Below, in pieces: positions 1-7,852 of a stretch of 18,793 bases of DNA (position 1 is the first letter of the stretch; each line of letters starts with the position of its first letter). A model generated the notes under the pieces. That model had not been told where the DNA came from. It saw only the letters and a program-made list of their open reading frames with translations, and ran no database searches. The translations under genes and the position numbers were made by a program. Source of the DNA: an uncultured Burkholderiales bacterium (GTDB lineage Bacteria > Pseudomonadota > Gammaproteobacteria > Burkholderiales > Burkholderiaceae_D); the NCBI GenBank assembly GCA_903904635.1, contig CAIVDH010000173.1, positions 1-18,793 of the forward strand, given 5' to 3'.

Positions 1-2783
1 CGTATATCGGCTTTGCGTCCGTCATCTTTCCAGTTCCTGTGACGCTTAACCAGTTCTACCTGAAGATGGTTTAACGGATCCAGATAAGCAAAGCGGTTCT
101 TGATGGAGCGAGCCAGAGTCGGATTATTGGCCAGTCTTTCACGGGCGCCTGTTACAACCGACAGATTGTCATTGGTCAGCGCATGTTCAGCTGCAATGCG
201 CTTAAAAATCAGATTGCGCAATTTTTTATCTGCCACTAATCCCGCATAGCGCGAAGCAACGGCCAGATCTGTCTTGGCCAACACCATATCCATATTGGAT
301 AAGAGTGTAGAAAAGAATGGCCACTCTTTGTACATGGCACGCAGTAGCGCCAGTTTTTTTGTTTTGTTGCTCGTGCCATCTTCTGCCAGCCATGCCGTCA
401 CTGCGCTGCCGAAACCATACCAGCCCGGTAAGAGTAAGCGACATTGACCCCATGAAAATCCCCATGGAATCGCACGCAGGTCTTCGATGCGGCGTGTTGA
501 TTTACGTGATGCCGGGCGCGAGCCTATGTTGAGTTCGGCAATTTCTGCAATAGGTGTAGCTGAGAAAAAATAATCGGTGAAGCCCGGTGTCTCATAGACG
601 AGATTACGATAGGCCTTATAAGCGTATTCGGACAATTCTTCCATGACGTGCTCGAATTCGGCCAGGCGCTTTGCATGTTTGCTGTCAGTCGCAGCAGGCA
701 TCAGGCTTGCTTCCATCACAGCAGCGACAACTAATTCGAGATTGCGGCGTCCAATTTCAGGATTGGAAAATTTTGAGGCGATAATTTCGCCCTGCTCAGT
801 TAGTCTGAACTGTCCGTTCACGGTGCCACCAGGTTGTGCCAGTATCGCTTCATGGCTGGGGCCGCCGCCTCGTCCAACGGTGCCACCGCGACCGTGGAAC
901 AGGCGCAGTTTGACACCGTGATTCTGGAATACTTTTACTAATCCAATTTCTGCTTTGTAGAGTTCCCAGTTTGACGTGAGGAAGCCACCATCCTTGTTTG
1001 AGTCAGAGTAGCCCAGCATGACTTCTTGCAGCTCGCCCTGTTTTTTTACCAGCTCACGTATGCGTGGGATAGATAGTAGACCATCCATAATGCCCGCTGC
1101 AAAGCGCAGATCAGGAATCGTCTCAAAAAGCGGAATCACCATCAGTTCTGCTTCTTGCACACCGGTTTGTGGATCGATAGTAAATAGTCCGGTTTCTTTT
1201 TGTAGTAATAAAACTTCGAGTAAATCTGACACGCTCTCTGTATGAGAAATAATGTAATTACGAATCGCGCGCGGCCCGAATTGCTGACGAATTTCGCGTG
1301 CCATGCGTAATACAGCCAGTTCTGATTGGGTTATGTCGGAATAATTGATATACGGCGAATAAAGTAGTCGTGGTTGCTCCAGCTCTGCCAACAACAATGA
1401 GATTTTTTCGTTTTCACTGAGTGCTGCATAATTTTTTTCTAGCTTGGCCGCTTTGAATAACTCCGATAATACTTGTTCATGCACGTCAGAGCTTTGGCGC
1501 ATATCCAGTGTAGCCAAATGAAATCCAAAGATTTGAACCGCGCGCTGCAAGGTGTTGAGTCTTGGTCGTATTAATACCGAGCCATGATTGGCATGCAGCG
1601 AATTGGCTATGGTTTGCAGATCGGCCGCAAATTCATTTGCAGTTTCATAAGGCGCTAATGCGCCTACTTCTCTGCGCAAAATGTTAGTCACACCTAATTT
1701 TCTCGCTGTAGCTGCCAGCCGTGCATACACTGCTATCAGCGCGCGCCGATAAGGTTCATCTGTTCGGTGTGGTGAATTGTCTGGTGAAGCTTCAGCCATG
1801 GCCTGCAGTGCTGGACTGACTGCAACTAGCAGGGTAGAGATAGATAGTTCAGCACCCAGCGCATGCACTTCTTCCAGATAAAAATCCAGTATCGTTGAGG
1901 ACTGACGCGATAGCGCAGTCTCCATGGTAGCGGCATTAACATTGGGGTTGCCATCGCGGTCACCACCTATCCAGCTGCCCATCTGTACAAAGGGAGGCAA
2001 TTCTGCTTTAGGTGTGCTCGCCGATTTTTGTGGAAACTGTGTAGCAAGCTCACCTTCAATATCGTCAAATAATCCGGGTAACTCACGCAAAAAAGTGATG
2101 CGGTAGTAGGACAGCGCATTATCGATTTCGTCTTCCACTGTCAACTTGGAGTAGCGCAGCATACGTGTCTGCCAAAGCGTCGCAACTTCGGCATGCAACA
2201 TTGCCGTGTTGCGGTTGCGCTCAGAGGGTGTCATCGGGAGATCGCGTTCTGCCAACAGTCTTGCGATTTCACGTTCTGCGTCCAAAATACTTTTACGTTG
2301 CACTTCGGTTGGATGCGCAGTCAGCACGGGTGAAATCAGCGCGTCATCAAAAAAAGATCGCACAGCAGCACCAGACACATTAGCTTCGTCCAGCTTGGCT
2401 AACGTGGTTGCAATACTACCTTCCTGGGGTGCGGAACCTGCCAGCAGATGCGCGCGGCGGCGGCGATTATGATGCTGGTCTTCGGCGATATTGGCTAAAT
2501 GCGAAAAATAGGAAAACGCCCGAACCACGGAGTTGGTCTGGTCGCGCGTTAGCTTTTTGAGTAGTTTGTCGAGGTCCTTGCCGGCCTCTGGGTCGGATTC
2601 ACGACGAAAGCGTACCGCAGTCTGACGTATCGTTTCAACGACTTCGAAGACGGTTTCACCTTCCTGGTAGCGTAAAACATCACCTAACAATCGTCCTAGC
2701 AGGCGAATATCTTCTTTAAGTGGGGCGTCTTTATCGGATACTTTGGATGAGCTGGGTGAGGCTTGCAGATTTTTTTTTGCCAT
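1..2783 (-). CDS. ppc: Phosphoenolpyruvate carboxylase, C-terminus cut by window edge
   Basis: Makes oxaloacetate from phosphoenolpyruvate and bicarbonate in the cytoplasm, refilling the TCA cycle. The minus strand is open without a stop from ATG at 2783-2781 to the window edge, giving 927 codons; by comparison with the family about 15-20 C-terminal residues are missing. Seen directly: the first family signature VLTAHPTEVQRK with catalytic His at residue 157, GGDRDGNPNV from residue 273, the second signature VMLGYSDSNKDGG at 588-600 (Lys 597), and the glycine-rich loop FHGRGGTVGRGGGP at 629-642. The frame keeps reading as a PEP carboxylase to the edge, ending in the QVELVKRHR region. The start gives a short polar N-terminal tail (MAKKNLQAS) before the conserved part; no clear Shine-Dalgarno sequence precedes it. 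A run of nine A lies in codons 2-5. The gene is divergent from hemC. Confidence 0.97.
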   Translation of the reverse strand, partial: MAKKNLQASPSSSKVSDKDAPLKEDIRLLGRLLGDVLRYQEGETVFEVVETIRQTAVRFRRESDPEAGKDLDKLLKKLTRDQTNSVVRAFSYFSHLANIAEDQHHNRRRRAHLLAGSAPQEGSIATTLAKLDEANVSGAAVRSFFDDALISPVLTAHPTEVQRKSILDAEREIARLLAERDLPMTPSERNRNTAMLHAEVATLWQTRMLRYSKLTVEDEIDNALSYYRITFLRELPGLFDDIEGELATQFPQKSASTPKAELPPFVQMGSWIGGDRDGNPNVNAATMETALSRQSSTILDFYLEEVHALGAELSISTLLVAVSPALQAMAEASPDNSPHRTDEPYRRALIAVYARLAATARKLGVTNILRREVGALAPYETANEFAADLQTIANSLHANHGSVLIRPRLNTLQRAVQIFGFHLATLDMRQSSDVHEQVLSELFKAAKLEKNYAALSENEKISLLLAELEQPRLLYSPYINYSDITQSELAVLRMAREIRQQFGPRAIRNYIISHTESVSDLLEVLLLQKETGLFTIDPQTGVQEAELMVIPLFETIPDLRFAAGIMDGLLSIPRIRELVKKQGELQEVMLGYSDSNKDGGFLTSNWELYKAEIGLVKVFQNHGVKLRLFHGRGGTVGRGGGPSHEAILAQPGGTVNGQFRLTEQGEIIASKFSNPEIGRRNLELVVAAVMEASLMPAATDSKHAKRLAEFEHVMEELSEYAYKAYRNLVYETPGFTDYFFSATPIAEIAELNIGSRPASRKSTRRIEDLRAIPWGFSWGQCRLLLPGWYGFGSAVTAWLAEDGTSNKTKKLALLRAMYKEWPFFSTLLSNMDMVLAKTDLAVASRYAGLVADKKLRNLIFKRIAAEHALTNDNLSVVTGARERLANNPTLARSIKNRFAYLDPLNHLQVELVKRHRNWKDDGRKADI

Positions 2784-2852
2784 GGCTGGGATAGTCAGTT
2801 AGCAGTTAATGGTTCCTGAGCCAGGCTTATGACCTGTACCCAAAAATACGCG

Positions 2853-2861
2853 TGATAAAAT
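2853..2861 (+). promoter_or_regulatory. Candidate extended -10 promoter for hemC
   Basis: TGATAAAAT is an extended -10 element (TGn followed by TAAAAT, 5 of 6 matches) about 70 nt before the hemC start. No convincing -35 lies 16-18 nt upstream, so the call rests on the -10 alone. Confidence 0.3.
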
Positions 2862-2863
2862 TC

Positions 2864-2878
2864 GCTGAAATTATCAGC
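2864..2878. repeat. 15-nt near-perfect palindrome in the ppc/hemC divergent region
   Basis: GCTGAAATTATCAGC reads the same on both strands apart from one A/A mismatch beside the central base. It overlaps the candidate ppc -10 on the minus strand and begins 2 nt after the candidate hemC -10 (2856-2861). That position would suit an operator controlling both genes. No regulator family is recognised from the sequence. Confidence 0.4.
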
Positions 2879-2897
2879 AAAATCCACCGGGTTGCAA
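2870..2897 (-). promoter_or_regulatory. Candidate sigma-70 promoter for ppc
   Basis: Reading the minus strand, TTGCAA (2897-2892) is followed after 16 nt by GATAAT (2875-2870). This matches the -35 at 4 of 6 and the -10 at 5 of 6 positions and sits about 87 nt upstream of the ppc start. The -10 overlaps the palindrome at 2864-2878. Found by eye, with no expression data. Confidence 0.4.
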
Positions 2898-2920
2898 TAC
2901 ATCTTGTCGACCCTGAATCA

Positions 2921-2926
2921 GAGAGG
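2921..2926 (+). promoter_or_regulatory. Ribosome binding site that sets the hemC TTG start
   Basis: GAGAGG lies 5 nt before TTG at 2932. An in-frame TGA at 2914-2916 rules out any earlier start, and the next in-frame ATG (codon 20) falls inside the conserved [10 protein letters not shown] block. The TTG is therefore the only reasonable start. Confidence 0.65.
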
Positions 2927-2931
2927 CCGCA

Positions 2932-3873
2932 TTGACAGCATCATTTTCCGGAAAATTGGTGATCGCTTCGCGAGAAAGCCGGCTCGCTATGTGGCAAGCA
3001 GAGAACGTCCGTACACGCTTGCTTGAATTATATCCCCAGAGCACAGTAGTTATCCTCGGAATGACTACCCGCGGTGATCAAATACTTGACCGAACCTTAT
3101 CCAAGGTTGGTGGTAAGGGTTTATTCGTAAAAGAACTCGAAGTCGCCATGCAAAACGGCGAAGCAGACTTTGCGGTGCATTCTTTGAAAGATGTGCCTAT
3201 GGAGTTGCCCGAAGGTTTCGAGCTCGGTGCCATACTGGAGCGCGAAGATCCGCGAGATGCGTTCGTCTCAAATGATTACGCTGGTCTGGAAGCTTTGCCT
3301 GCTGGCGCCATTGTTGGCACCAGCAGCTTGCGCCGTCAGGCACTCATTGCTGCACGTTTTCCTCATCTCGTGATTGCGCCTTTGCGCGGCAATCTCGACA
3401 CCCGGCTTGGCAAACTCGATCGTGGTGAATATGCCGCCATTATTCTGGCCGCCGCCGGACTAAAAAGATTGGGTATGGCCAGTCGTATTCGTTCTTTTAT
3501 CGAACCTGAACACAGTTTGCCTGCCCCAGGCCAAGGTGCGATGGCCATAGAAATACCTGCTGGCCGCGATGATCTGCGCACACTGCTGGCGCCGCTAAAT
3601 CATACTGATACTGAACGTGCAGTCAGGGCCGAACGGACACTTTCCAAGACATTCGGTGGCAGTTGCCAAATTCCCCTTGCAGCATTTGCTACCGTAGAAA
3701 ATAGCACGATGCGCTTGCGTGCCATGGTTGCCACGCCCGACGGAACGCGTATAGCGCAAGCAGAAGTCCATGGCCCCGCTGACCAGCCCGAAGCGCTCGG
3801 ACATAAAATCGCCGAGGCACTTCATGCACAAGATGCAACAGCCATACTGGCAGTCTGCCAATCTGAAAGCTAA
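2932..3873 (+). CDS. hemC: Porphobilinogen deaminase (hydroxymethylbilane synthase)
   Basis: Joins four porphobilinogen molecules into the linear tetrapyrrole hydroxymethylbilane in the cytoplasm, the step before uroporphyrinogen III in haem and sirohaem synthesis. The product is 313 residues, normal for the family. Visible motifs: the N-terminal [16 protein letters not shown] (from residue 8), [10 protein letters not shown] with the catalytic Asp at residue 87, [10 protein letters not shown] with substrate-binding arginines, [11 protein letters not shown], and FGGSCQIP with Cys 245, the residue that carries the dipyrromethane cofactor. Translation starts at TTG, a weak start that could keep HemC output low, although a GAGAGG site precedes it. 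It is the first gene of the hemC-hemD-hemX-hemY cluster, and a strong hairpin begins 3 nt after its stop codon. Confidence 0.98.
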   Translation: MTASFSGKLVIASRESRLAMWQAENVRTRLLELYPQSTVVILGMTTRGDQILDRTLSKVGGKGLFVKELEVAMQNGEADFAVHSLKDVPMELPEGFELGAILEREDPRDAFVSNDYAGLEALPAGAIVGTSSLRRQALIAARFPHLVIAPLRGNLDTRLGKLDRGEYAAIILAAAGLKRLGMASRIRSFIEPEHSLPAPGQGAMAIEIPAGRDDLRTLLAPLNHTDTERAVRAERTLSKTFGGSCQIPLAAFATVENSTMRLRAMVATPDGTRIAQAEVHGPADQPEALGHKIAEALHAQDATAILAVCQSES

Positions 3874-3876
3874 GTC

Positions 3877-3910
3877 AATGCGCATCAGAGCCGAAAACCT
3901 GGTGCGCATT
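3877..3910 (+). repeat. Intercistronic hairpin between hemC and hemD
   Basis: The 12-nt arms at 3877-3888 and 3899-3910 pair fully with one T/G wobble around a 10-nt loop. The hairpin begins 3 nt after the hemC stop. What follows (cctcgtcattt) is not a T run, so this is not a standard intrinsic terminator. It could stabilise or process the hemC message, or partly end transcription before hemD. Confidence 0.6.
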
Positions 3911-3959
3911 CCTCGTCATTTACTCTGCTGACCAACCACACCAAGCCACTCCACACTCA

Positions 3960-4727
3960 GTGAGACCAGTCGTCATCACCAGACCGGCAGCGCAGGCTGC
4001 ACCACTAGTTGCCCGGCTAAACGAGAGCGGCTGCAAAGCGCATCTGTTTGCTTTGCTCGACATACAACCGCTGACTGATACAACGCTACTTAAAGCAACG
4101 TTACATCGCCTGGCAGACTACGCGATGGTCGCCTTCGTCAGCCCAAATGCGGTTGATGCGGCCTTTGCACATATTGAAAAATGGCCGCGTGAGGTAATCG
4201 CAGCCGTTGTTGGGGAAGGTAGTCGGCTCGCATTGGCGCGCCATGGCCTGACCGATGAAAACGCCACCATTATTAGTCCGCGCGATGCGCAACGGACCGA
4301 TTCTGAAACACTGTTGATGGAACTCGATCTGGACGCTTTGCGCGGCAAAAAAATCCTTATCGTGCGCGCCGAGACTGGTCGCGAATTGCTTGCAGATCAG
4401 CTGCGCGCAGCTGGAGTAGATGTTGAGCAGATTGCTGCCTATCGTAGGCTTGCCCCAGTACTTGATGAAGCCAAGACCGCAGTATTAATTAAATTGATAG
4501 CCGAGCCTAATGACTGGGTTATTACGAGTTCGGAAGGATTGCGTTTATTGCAAGACATGCTGGAGCAGTCAGTAATTGAAGATGGTTGGGTAAAAATGTG
4601 TGAAAAATTGCTGATCGTTCCACATAAACGTATAGAACAGACTGCACGCTCACTTGGATTTCGTCATATCATTCAGTGCGATTCTGGCGACGAAGCCATG
4701 TACGCCGCGATACAATCACGAACATGA
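3960..4727 (+). CDS. hemD: Uroporphyrinogen-III synthase
   Basis: Closes hydroxymethylbilane into uroporphyrinogen III with inversion of ring D, acting straight after HemC. The product is 255 residues, usual for the family. This family varies greatly in sequence, but the expected pattern is present: VVITRPAAQAAPLVARL at the N-terminus, AFVSPNAVDAAFAHI, AVVGEGSRLALARHG, KILIVRAETGRELLADQLRAAG, then DWVITSSEGLRLL and a C-terminal KLLIVPHKRIEQTARSLGF. These fit the two-lobed HemD fold. The GTG at 3960 is the only standard start near the conserved N-terminus, and I see no Shine-Dalgarno sequence. The gene lies 86 nt after hemC, and its TGA overlaps the hemX ATG (ATGA), which suggests translational coupling. 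Confidence 0.93.
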   Translation: MRPVVITRPAAQAAPLVARLNESGCKAHLFALLDIQPLTDTTLLKATLHRLADYAMVAFVSPNAVDAAFAHIEKWPREVIAAVVGEGSRLALARHGLTDENATIISPRDAQRTDSETLLMELDLDALRGKKILIVRAETGRELLADQLRAAGVDVEQIAAYRRLAPVLDEAKTAVLIKLIAEPNDWVITSSEGLRLLQDMLEQSVIEDGWVKMCEKLLIVPHKRIEQTARSLGFRHIIQCDSGDEAMYAAIQSRT

Positions 4728-5857
4728 CAAATCAGCACACCCCATCACCTCCTGAAAATGAGCCAATAGTCCTGGCTGAAGTACCTACGGATAAGTCTGT
4801 GGTGCAAGCATTGCCTTCTTCTTTTTTTCGCAGCCACCGCGTTGAAATTACACTGGGCGCACTTGCTGTATTGTTAGCGCTGCAATGGTGGAATGCACAC
4901 ACTGATGTGAGTAACCTGCGCCGTGAACTTGCACAGCGCCTGCAAAATGGTGACAGCCTCAATACCCAAACCAAACTCATCGCCAGTCGGGTTGATGATG
5001 AAGTGAAAGTCTTGCAAGGCAAAGTCTCATTACTCGAGGCCCGCCAAATAGAATCGCAGGGGCAGCAAGCCGCGCTGGAGCAGCTCTATCAAGACCTGGC
5101 AAAAAACCGCGATGACTGGGCGCTGGCCGAAGTAGAACAAGTTCTTTCTACGGCAAGTCAGCAGTTGCAACTAGCCGGTAATGTACGTGGTGCGTTGATA
5201 GCGCTGCAAAATGCCGACAGCAGACTTGCCCGCACGGATCGGCCGCAGTTCATTGCCATCCGTCGCGCCATAGCAAAAGACATAGAAACCGTAAAGAGTT
5301 TGCCCAGTGTTGACCTGACTGGTATTGCCGTGCGGCTTGATACCTTGGTTGCGCAAATTGACAGCATGCCTTTGTTATCTGAAGAAAAGCCTGCACTTGC
5401 AGCAATAGCACCGAAAAGCAAACTTGCGCCCGCCAAGCGCGATGCCAAACAGGCCGCGCCTGCCGATAACGATTCCATAGGAAGCGTCGTGCAGCAGTAT
5501 TGGCAAAGCTGGAGTAATGATATGTGGCGCGAAGTACGTCAACTCGTTCAGGTTCGCACAGTCAATGCGCCAGAAGCACTGCTTCTATCACCTGGTGAGG
5601 CTTTCTTTGCGCGCGAAAATCTAAAATTACGCTTATTGAATGCGCGCTTAGCGCTGCTGTCCCGTAATGATTCTGCATTTAGGGCAGACCTGGCGGAAGC
5701 AGATCGTGCATTGGTACGTTACTTCGACATACGCATACGTCAGACTCAGGCAGCACGTGAATTGCTTAAACAATTGCAAGGCAGTTTGCTCAATATTGAT
5801 ATGCCTACGCTGTCCAACAGTCTGGCTGCCCTGCACAATTCACGGCCCCGGCCTTGA
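4724..5857 (+). CDS. hemX: HemX-family inner-membrane protein
   Basis: A 377-residue protein of the HemX family (PF04375). It is often labelled uroporphyrin-III C-methyltransferase, but no methyltransferase motif is visible and the biochemical role is not established. Order of parts: a polar, proline-rich cytoplasmic tail (1-38), one membrane segment (about 40-58, rich in Leu and Ala, ending QWWNAH), a Gln-rich probable coiled coil (about 60-110), then a helical presumed periplasmic domain. A Lys/Ala/Pro-rich linker (about 224-250) precedes the conserved YWQSWSNDMWREVRQLVQVR block. I chose ATG 4724 because it forms an ATGA overlap with hemD. An in-frame GTG at 4676 would add 16 arginine-rich residues inside hemD and is less likely. 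Position between hemD and hemY is typical of proteobacteria. Confidence 0.9.
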   Translation: MTNQHTPSPPENEPIVLAEVPTDKSVVQALPSSFFRSHRVEITLGALAVLLALQWWNAHTDVSNLRRELAQRLQNGDSLNTQTKLIASRVDDEVKVLQGKVSLLEARQIESQGQQAALEQLYQDLAKNRDDWALAEVEQVLSTASQQLQLAGNVRGALIALQNADSRLARTDRPQFIAIRRAIAKDIETVKSLPSVDLTGIAVRLDTLVAQIDSMPLLSEEKPALAAIAPKSKLAPAKRDAKQAAPADNDSIGSVVQQYWQSWSNDMWREVRQLVQVRTVNAPEALLLSPGEAFFARENLKLRLLNARLALLSRNDSAFRADLAEADRALVRYFDIRIRQTQAARELLKQLQGSLLNIDMPTLSNSLAALHNSRPRP

Positions 5858-5884
5858 CACAGTCACTGATGGCGACCTGATCCT

Positions 5885-7099
5885 ATGCGTTTTTTTCTCT
5901 GGCTACTGACACTGTTTGCCACAGCAATCGGCCTTGCTGTTCTGGCTCGATTTAATGGCGGCAATGTCGCGCTGTTTTATCCGCCGTACCGGGTTGATCT
6001 TTCGCTGAATTTTTTCATTGTGCTGTTGTTGATCACCTTTGTTTTTTTATACACCCTGATTTCTGCCATGCGCGCCGCACTGAAAATGCCACAGCGGGTG
6101 GGAGAATATCGCGCCACCAAGCAGCAACGAGAATCTGGCCGCGCCTTGAGCGATGCATTGAAAGCTTATTTGGAAGGACGTTTCGGGCAGGCAGAAAAAT
6201 CAGCCACGCGTGCTGCTCTCTTGCCAGAAAATGCAGGGCTGGCTGCATTGATCGGTGCGCGAGCAGCACACAGATTGCAGCAATCTGATCGTCGCAACGC
6301 TTGGCTCGCGCAAGCAGAGAAAGATACCAGCTTGCGCAATGCGCGTTTAATGACAGTCATTGAACTACTGGCTGAAGACAATAAGGACAGTGATGGTGCT
6401 CTGCATGCATTAAAAGAACTCAATGCTAGTGGTATTCGACATATTCAGGCTTTACGCCTTGCGCTGCGTGTTCATCAAAGGGCGCGCAACTGGCAAGAAG
6501 TATTAAGACTGGTACGCCTGCTCGATAAACGATCTGCGCTGCATCCGGCGCTTTCACGGCGTCTGCGCGATCTCGCTTACGAAGCCCTGCTGCCAGCTGC
6601 CAGCCATGATCTTGAATCTCTCAAATCACTCTGGAATAGCATTCCCGAGGCAGACCGAACCAGCCCGGCTGTTGCTGTAATTGCTGCCAGTGCTTACATG
6701 AGCATAGGTCAACAGCAGGAAGCTGCCACCATTATCGAGAAAGCCTTGAAGGCCGACTGGGACGCTCGTTTGTTGCGCGCCTATCGTCTATGCGCGGCTC
6801 CTGAAGGTTCAGCGACTTTGCTGGCGCAGGTAGAAAATTGCGAAAACTGGTTGCGTGAACGCCCTAATGATGCCGAGCTTGCCTTGGTGTTGGGTACATT
6901 GTGTCTGCGCCAAAAGCTCTGGGGCAAGGCGCAAAGGCATTTGGAGCAAGCACTATCGGACGCGACAGAGCGCAGCACGATTCAGGAATCGCATCTGCGG
7001 CTGGCACAACTGCATGAGGCGCTCAATCAGACTGAGGCAGCCAATACACATTACCGGCAATGTGCGATCACAACTTTGCCGCGTCTTCAGCATAAATAA
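5885..7099 (+). CDS. hemY: HemY-family inner-membrane protein with TPR-like repeats
   Basis: A 404-residue protein of the proteobacterial HemY family (PF07219 at the N-terminus). This is not the protoporphyrinogen oxidase of the same name in Bacillus. Two membrane segments are visible (about 2-20 and 42-61), separated by GGNVALFYPPYRVDLSLN, followed by a long Ala/Leu-rich helical region with TPR-like repeats. The last of these has the helix pair ELALVLGTLCLRQKLWGKAQRHLEQAL (about residues 327-353). Its role in haem synthesis is inferred from genetics and constant linkage to hemX; a scaffold for haem enzymes is plausible. It starts 27 nt after hemX with no clear Shine-Dalgarno sequence and is the last gene of the haem cluster. 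Confidence 0.9.
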   Translation: MRFFLWLLTLFATAIGLAVLARFNGGNVALFYPPYRVDLSLNFFIVLLLITFVFLYTLISAMRAALKMPQRVGEYRATKQQRESGRALSDALKAYLEGRFGQAEKSATRAALLPENAGLAALIGARAAHRLQQSDRRNAWLAQAEKDTSLRNARLMTVIELLAEDNKDSDGALHALKELNASGIRHIQALRLALRVHQRARNWQEVLRLVRLLDKRSALHPALSRRLRDLAYEALLPAASHDLESLKSLWNSIPEADRTSPAVAVIAASAYMSIGQQQEAATIIEKALKADWDARLLRAYRLCAAPEGSATLLAQVENCENWLRERPNDAELALVLGTLCLRQKLWGKAQRHLEQALSDATERSTIQESHLRLAQLHEALNQTEAANTHYRQCAITTLPRLQHK

Positions 7100-7151
7100 A
7101 CAACCCACTAGCTCATAAAGCATGCGTAAGCGATAAGAAAGCTTCGCCACG

Positions 7152-7157
7152 TATAAT
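7152..7157 (+). promoter_or_regulatory. Consensus -10 element for ppa
   Basis: A perfect TATAAT lies 34 nt before the ppa start codon in the 92-nt hemY-ppa gap. No good -35 lies 16-18 nt upstream and there is no TGn extension. It may be a promoter giving ppa its own high expression. A GAGAG Shine-Dalgarno sequence follows at 7181-7185. Confidence 0.45.
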
Positions 7158-7191
7158 TACGCTTTTGATTTTTATACCTTGAGAGTCCTAG

Positions 7192-7740
7192 ATGAGCCTG
7201 AACCTGGTGCCAGCCGGCCGTGATTTACCCCATGATTTCAATGTCATTATTGAAATTCCTATGAACGCCGATCCGATCAAATACGAAGTCGATAAAGAGT
7301 CCGGCGCGATTTTTGTTGACCGTTTCATGGGTACTTCCATGCATTACCCATGTAATTACGGTTATGTGCCACACACTATTGCTGACGATGGCGATCCGGT
7401 TGATGTGTTGGTGATAACACCATTCCCATTATTTCCTGGCGTTGTCGTTCGCTGCCGCCCTATAGGTGTTTTGAAAATGACGGATGAGGCCGGTGGCGAT
7501 GCAAAAGTATTGGCCGTGCCAGTAGATAAAGTGCTTTCTATCTACACGCATTGGCAAAAACCAGAAGATATTAATGATCTGCGCCTGCAACAGATACAGC
7601 ATTTTTTCGAGCACTATAAAGATCTGGAGCCAGGCAAATGGGTCAAGGTCGATGGCTGGTTTGGACCTGAAGAGGCAGGCAAGGAAATTATGTCCGGTGT
7701 TGACGCTTATAAAAAAGCGGCCAGCAAACCAAATTTCTGA
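7192..7740 (+). CDS. ppa: Inorganic pyrophosphatase, family I
   Basis: Hydrolyses pyrophosphate to two phosphates in the cytoplasm with Mg2+, pulling biosynthetic reactions forward. The product is 182 residues, normal for the bacterial family I hexamer. Motifs seen: [14 protein letters not shown] (residues 32-44) with substrate-binding Glu and Lys, [13 protein letters not shown] (50-62), and the family signature DGDPVDV with metal ligands Asp 66, Asp 68 and Asp 71. Further Asp 98 and Asp 103 lie in [14 protein letters not shown], with [10 protein letters not shown] and the [10 protein letters not shown] stretch near the end. The ATG at 7192 has a GAGAG Shine-Dalgarno sequence 6 nt upstream. 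It appears to be its own transcription unit, with a consensus -10 before it and an intrinsic terminator after it. Confidence 0.98.
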   Translation: MSLNLVPAGRDLPHDFNVIIEIPMNADPIKYEVDKESGAIFVDRFMGTSMHYPCNYGYVPHTIADDGDPVDVLVITPFPLFPGVVVRCRPIGVLKMTDEAGGDAKVLAVPVDKVLSIYTHWQKPEDINDLRLQQIQHFFEHYKDLEPGKWVKVDGWFGPEEAGKEIMSGVDAYKKAASKPNF

Positions 7741-7807
7741 AGTAGATAAAATTTCACTTGGCGTTCACTGAGCGCTGAGTAGTGAGTATGGGCATAGCCT
7801 GCAATTG

Positions 7808-7844
7808 CCGGACTTTGGATCAAACCGAAGCCCGGTATTTTTTT
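7808..7844 (+). terminator. Intrinsic terminator of ppa
   Basis: Arms CCGGACTTTGG (7808-7818) and CCGAAGCCCGG (7825-7835) pair over 11 positions with one A/C mismatch and one T/G wobble around a 6-nt loop. A run of seven T follows at 7838-7844. It sits 67 nt after the ppa stop and just before the end of the convergent gene. On the minus strand no T run follows, so it mainly serves ppa. Confidence 0.75.
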
Positions 7845-7852
7845 AAGCCGAT

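Noticed and set aside
226..2472. Several short plus-strand open frames and one minus-strand frame across the first 2.5 kb
   Set aside because: They are out-of-frame shadows of ppc, whose own frame is open across the whole stretch with all family motifs.
4676..4723. Earlier GTG start for HemX
   Set aside because: It adds an arginine-rich stretch that is a shadow of the hemD reading frame; ATG 4724 forms a typical ATGA overlap.
7124..7175. Possible hemY terminator (GCGTAA at 7124-7129 with TTACGC at 7157-7162, then T-rich DNA)
   Set aside because: Only 6 bp of stem with a 27-nt loop, and the right arm overlaps the ppa TATAAT; too weak to call.
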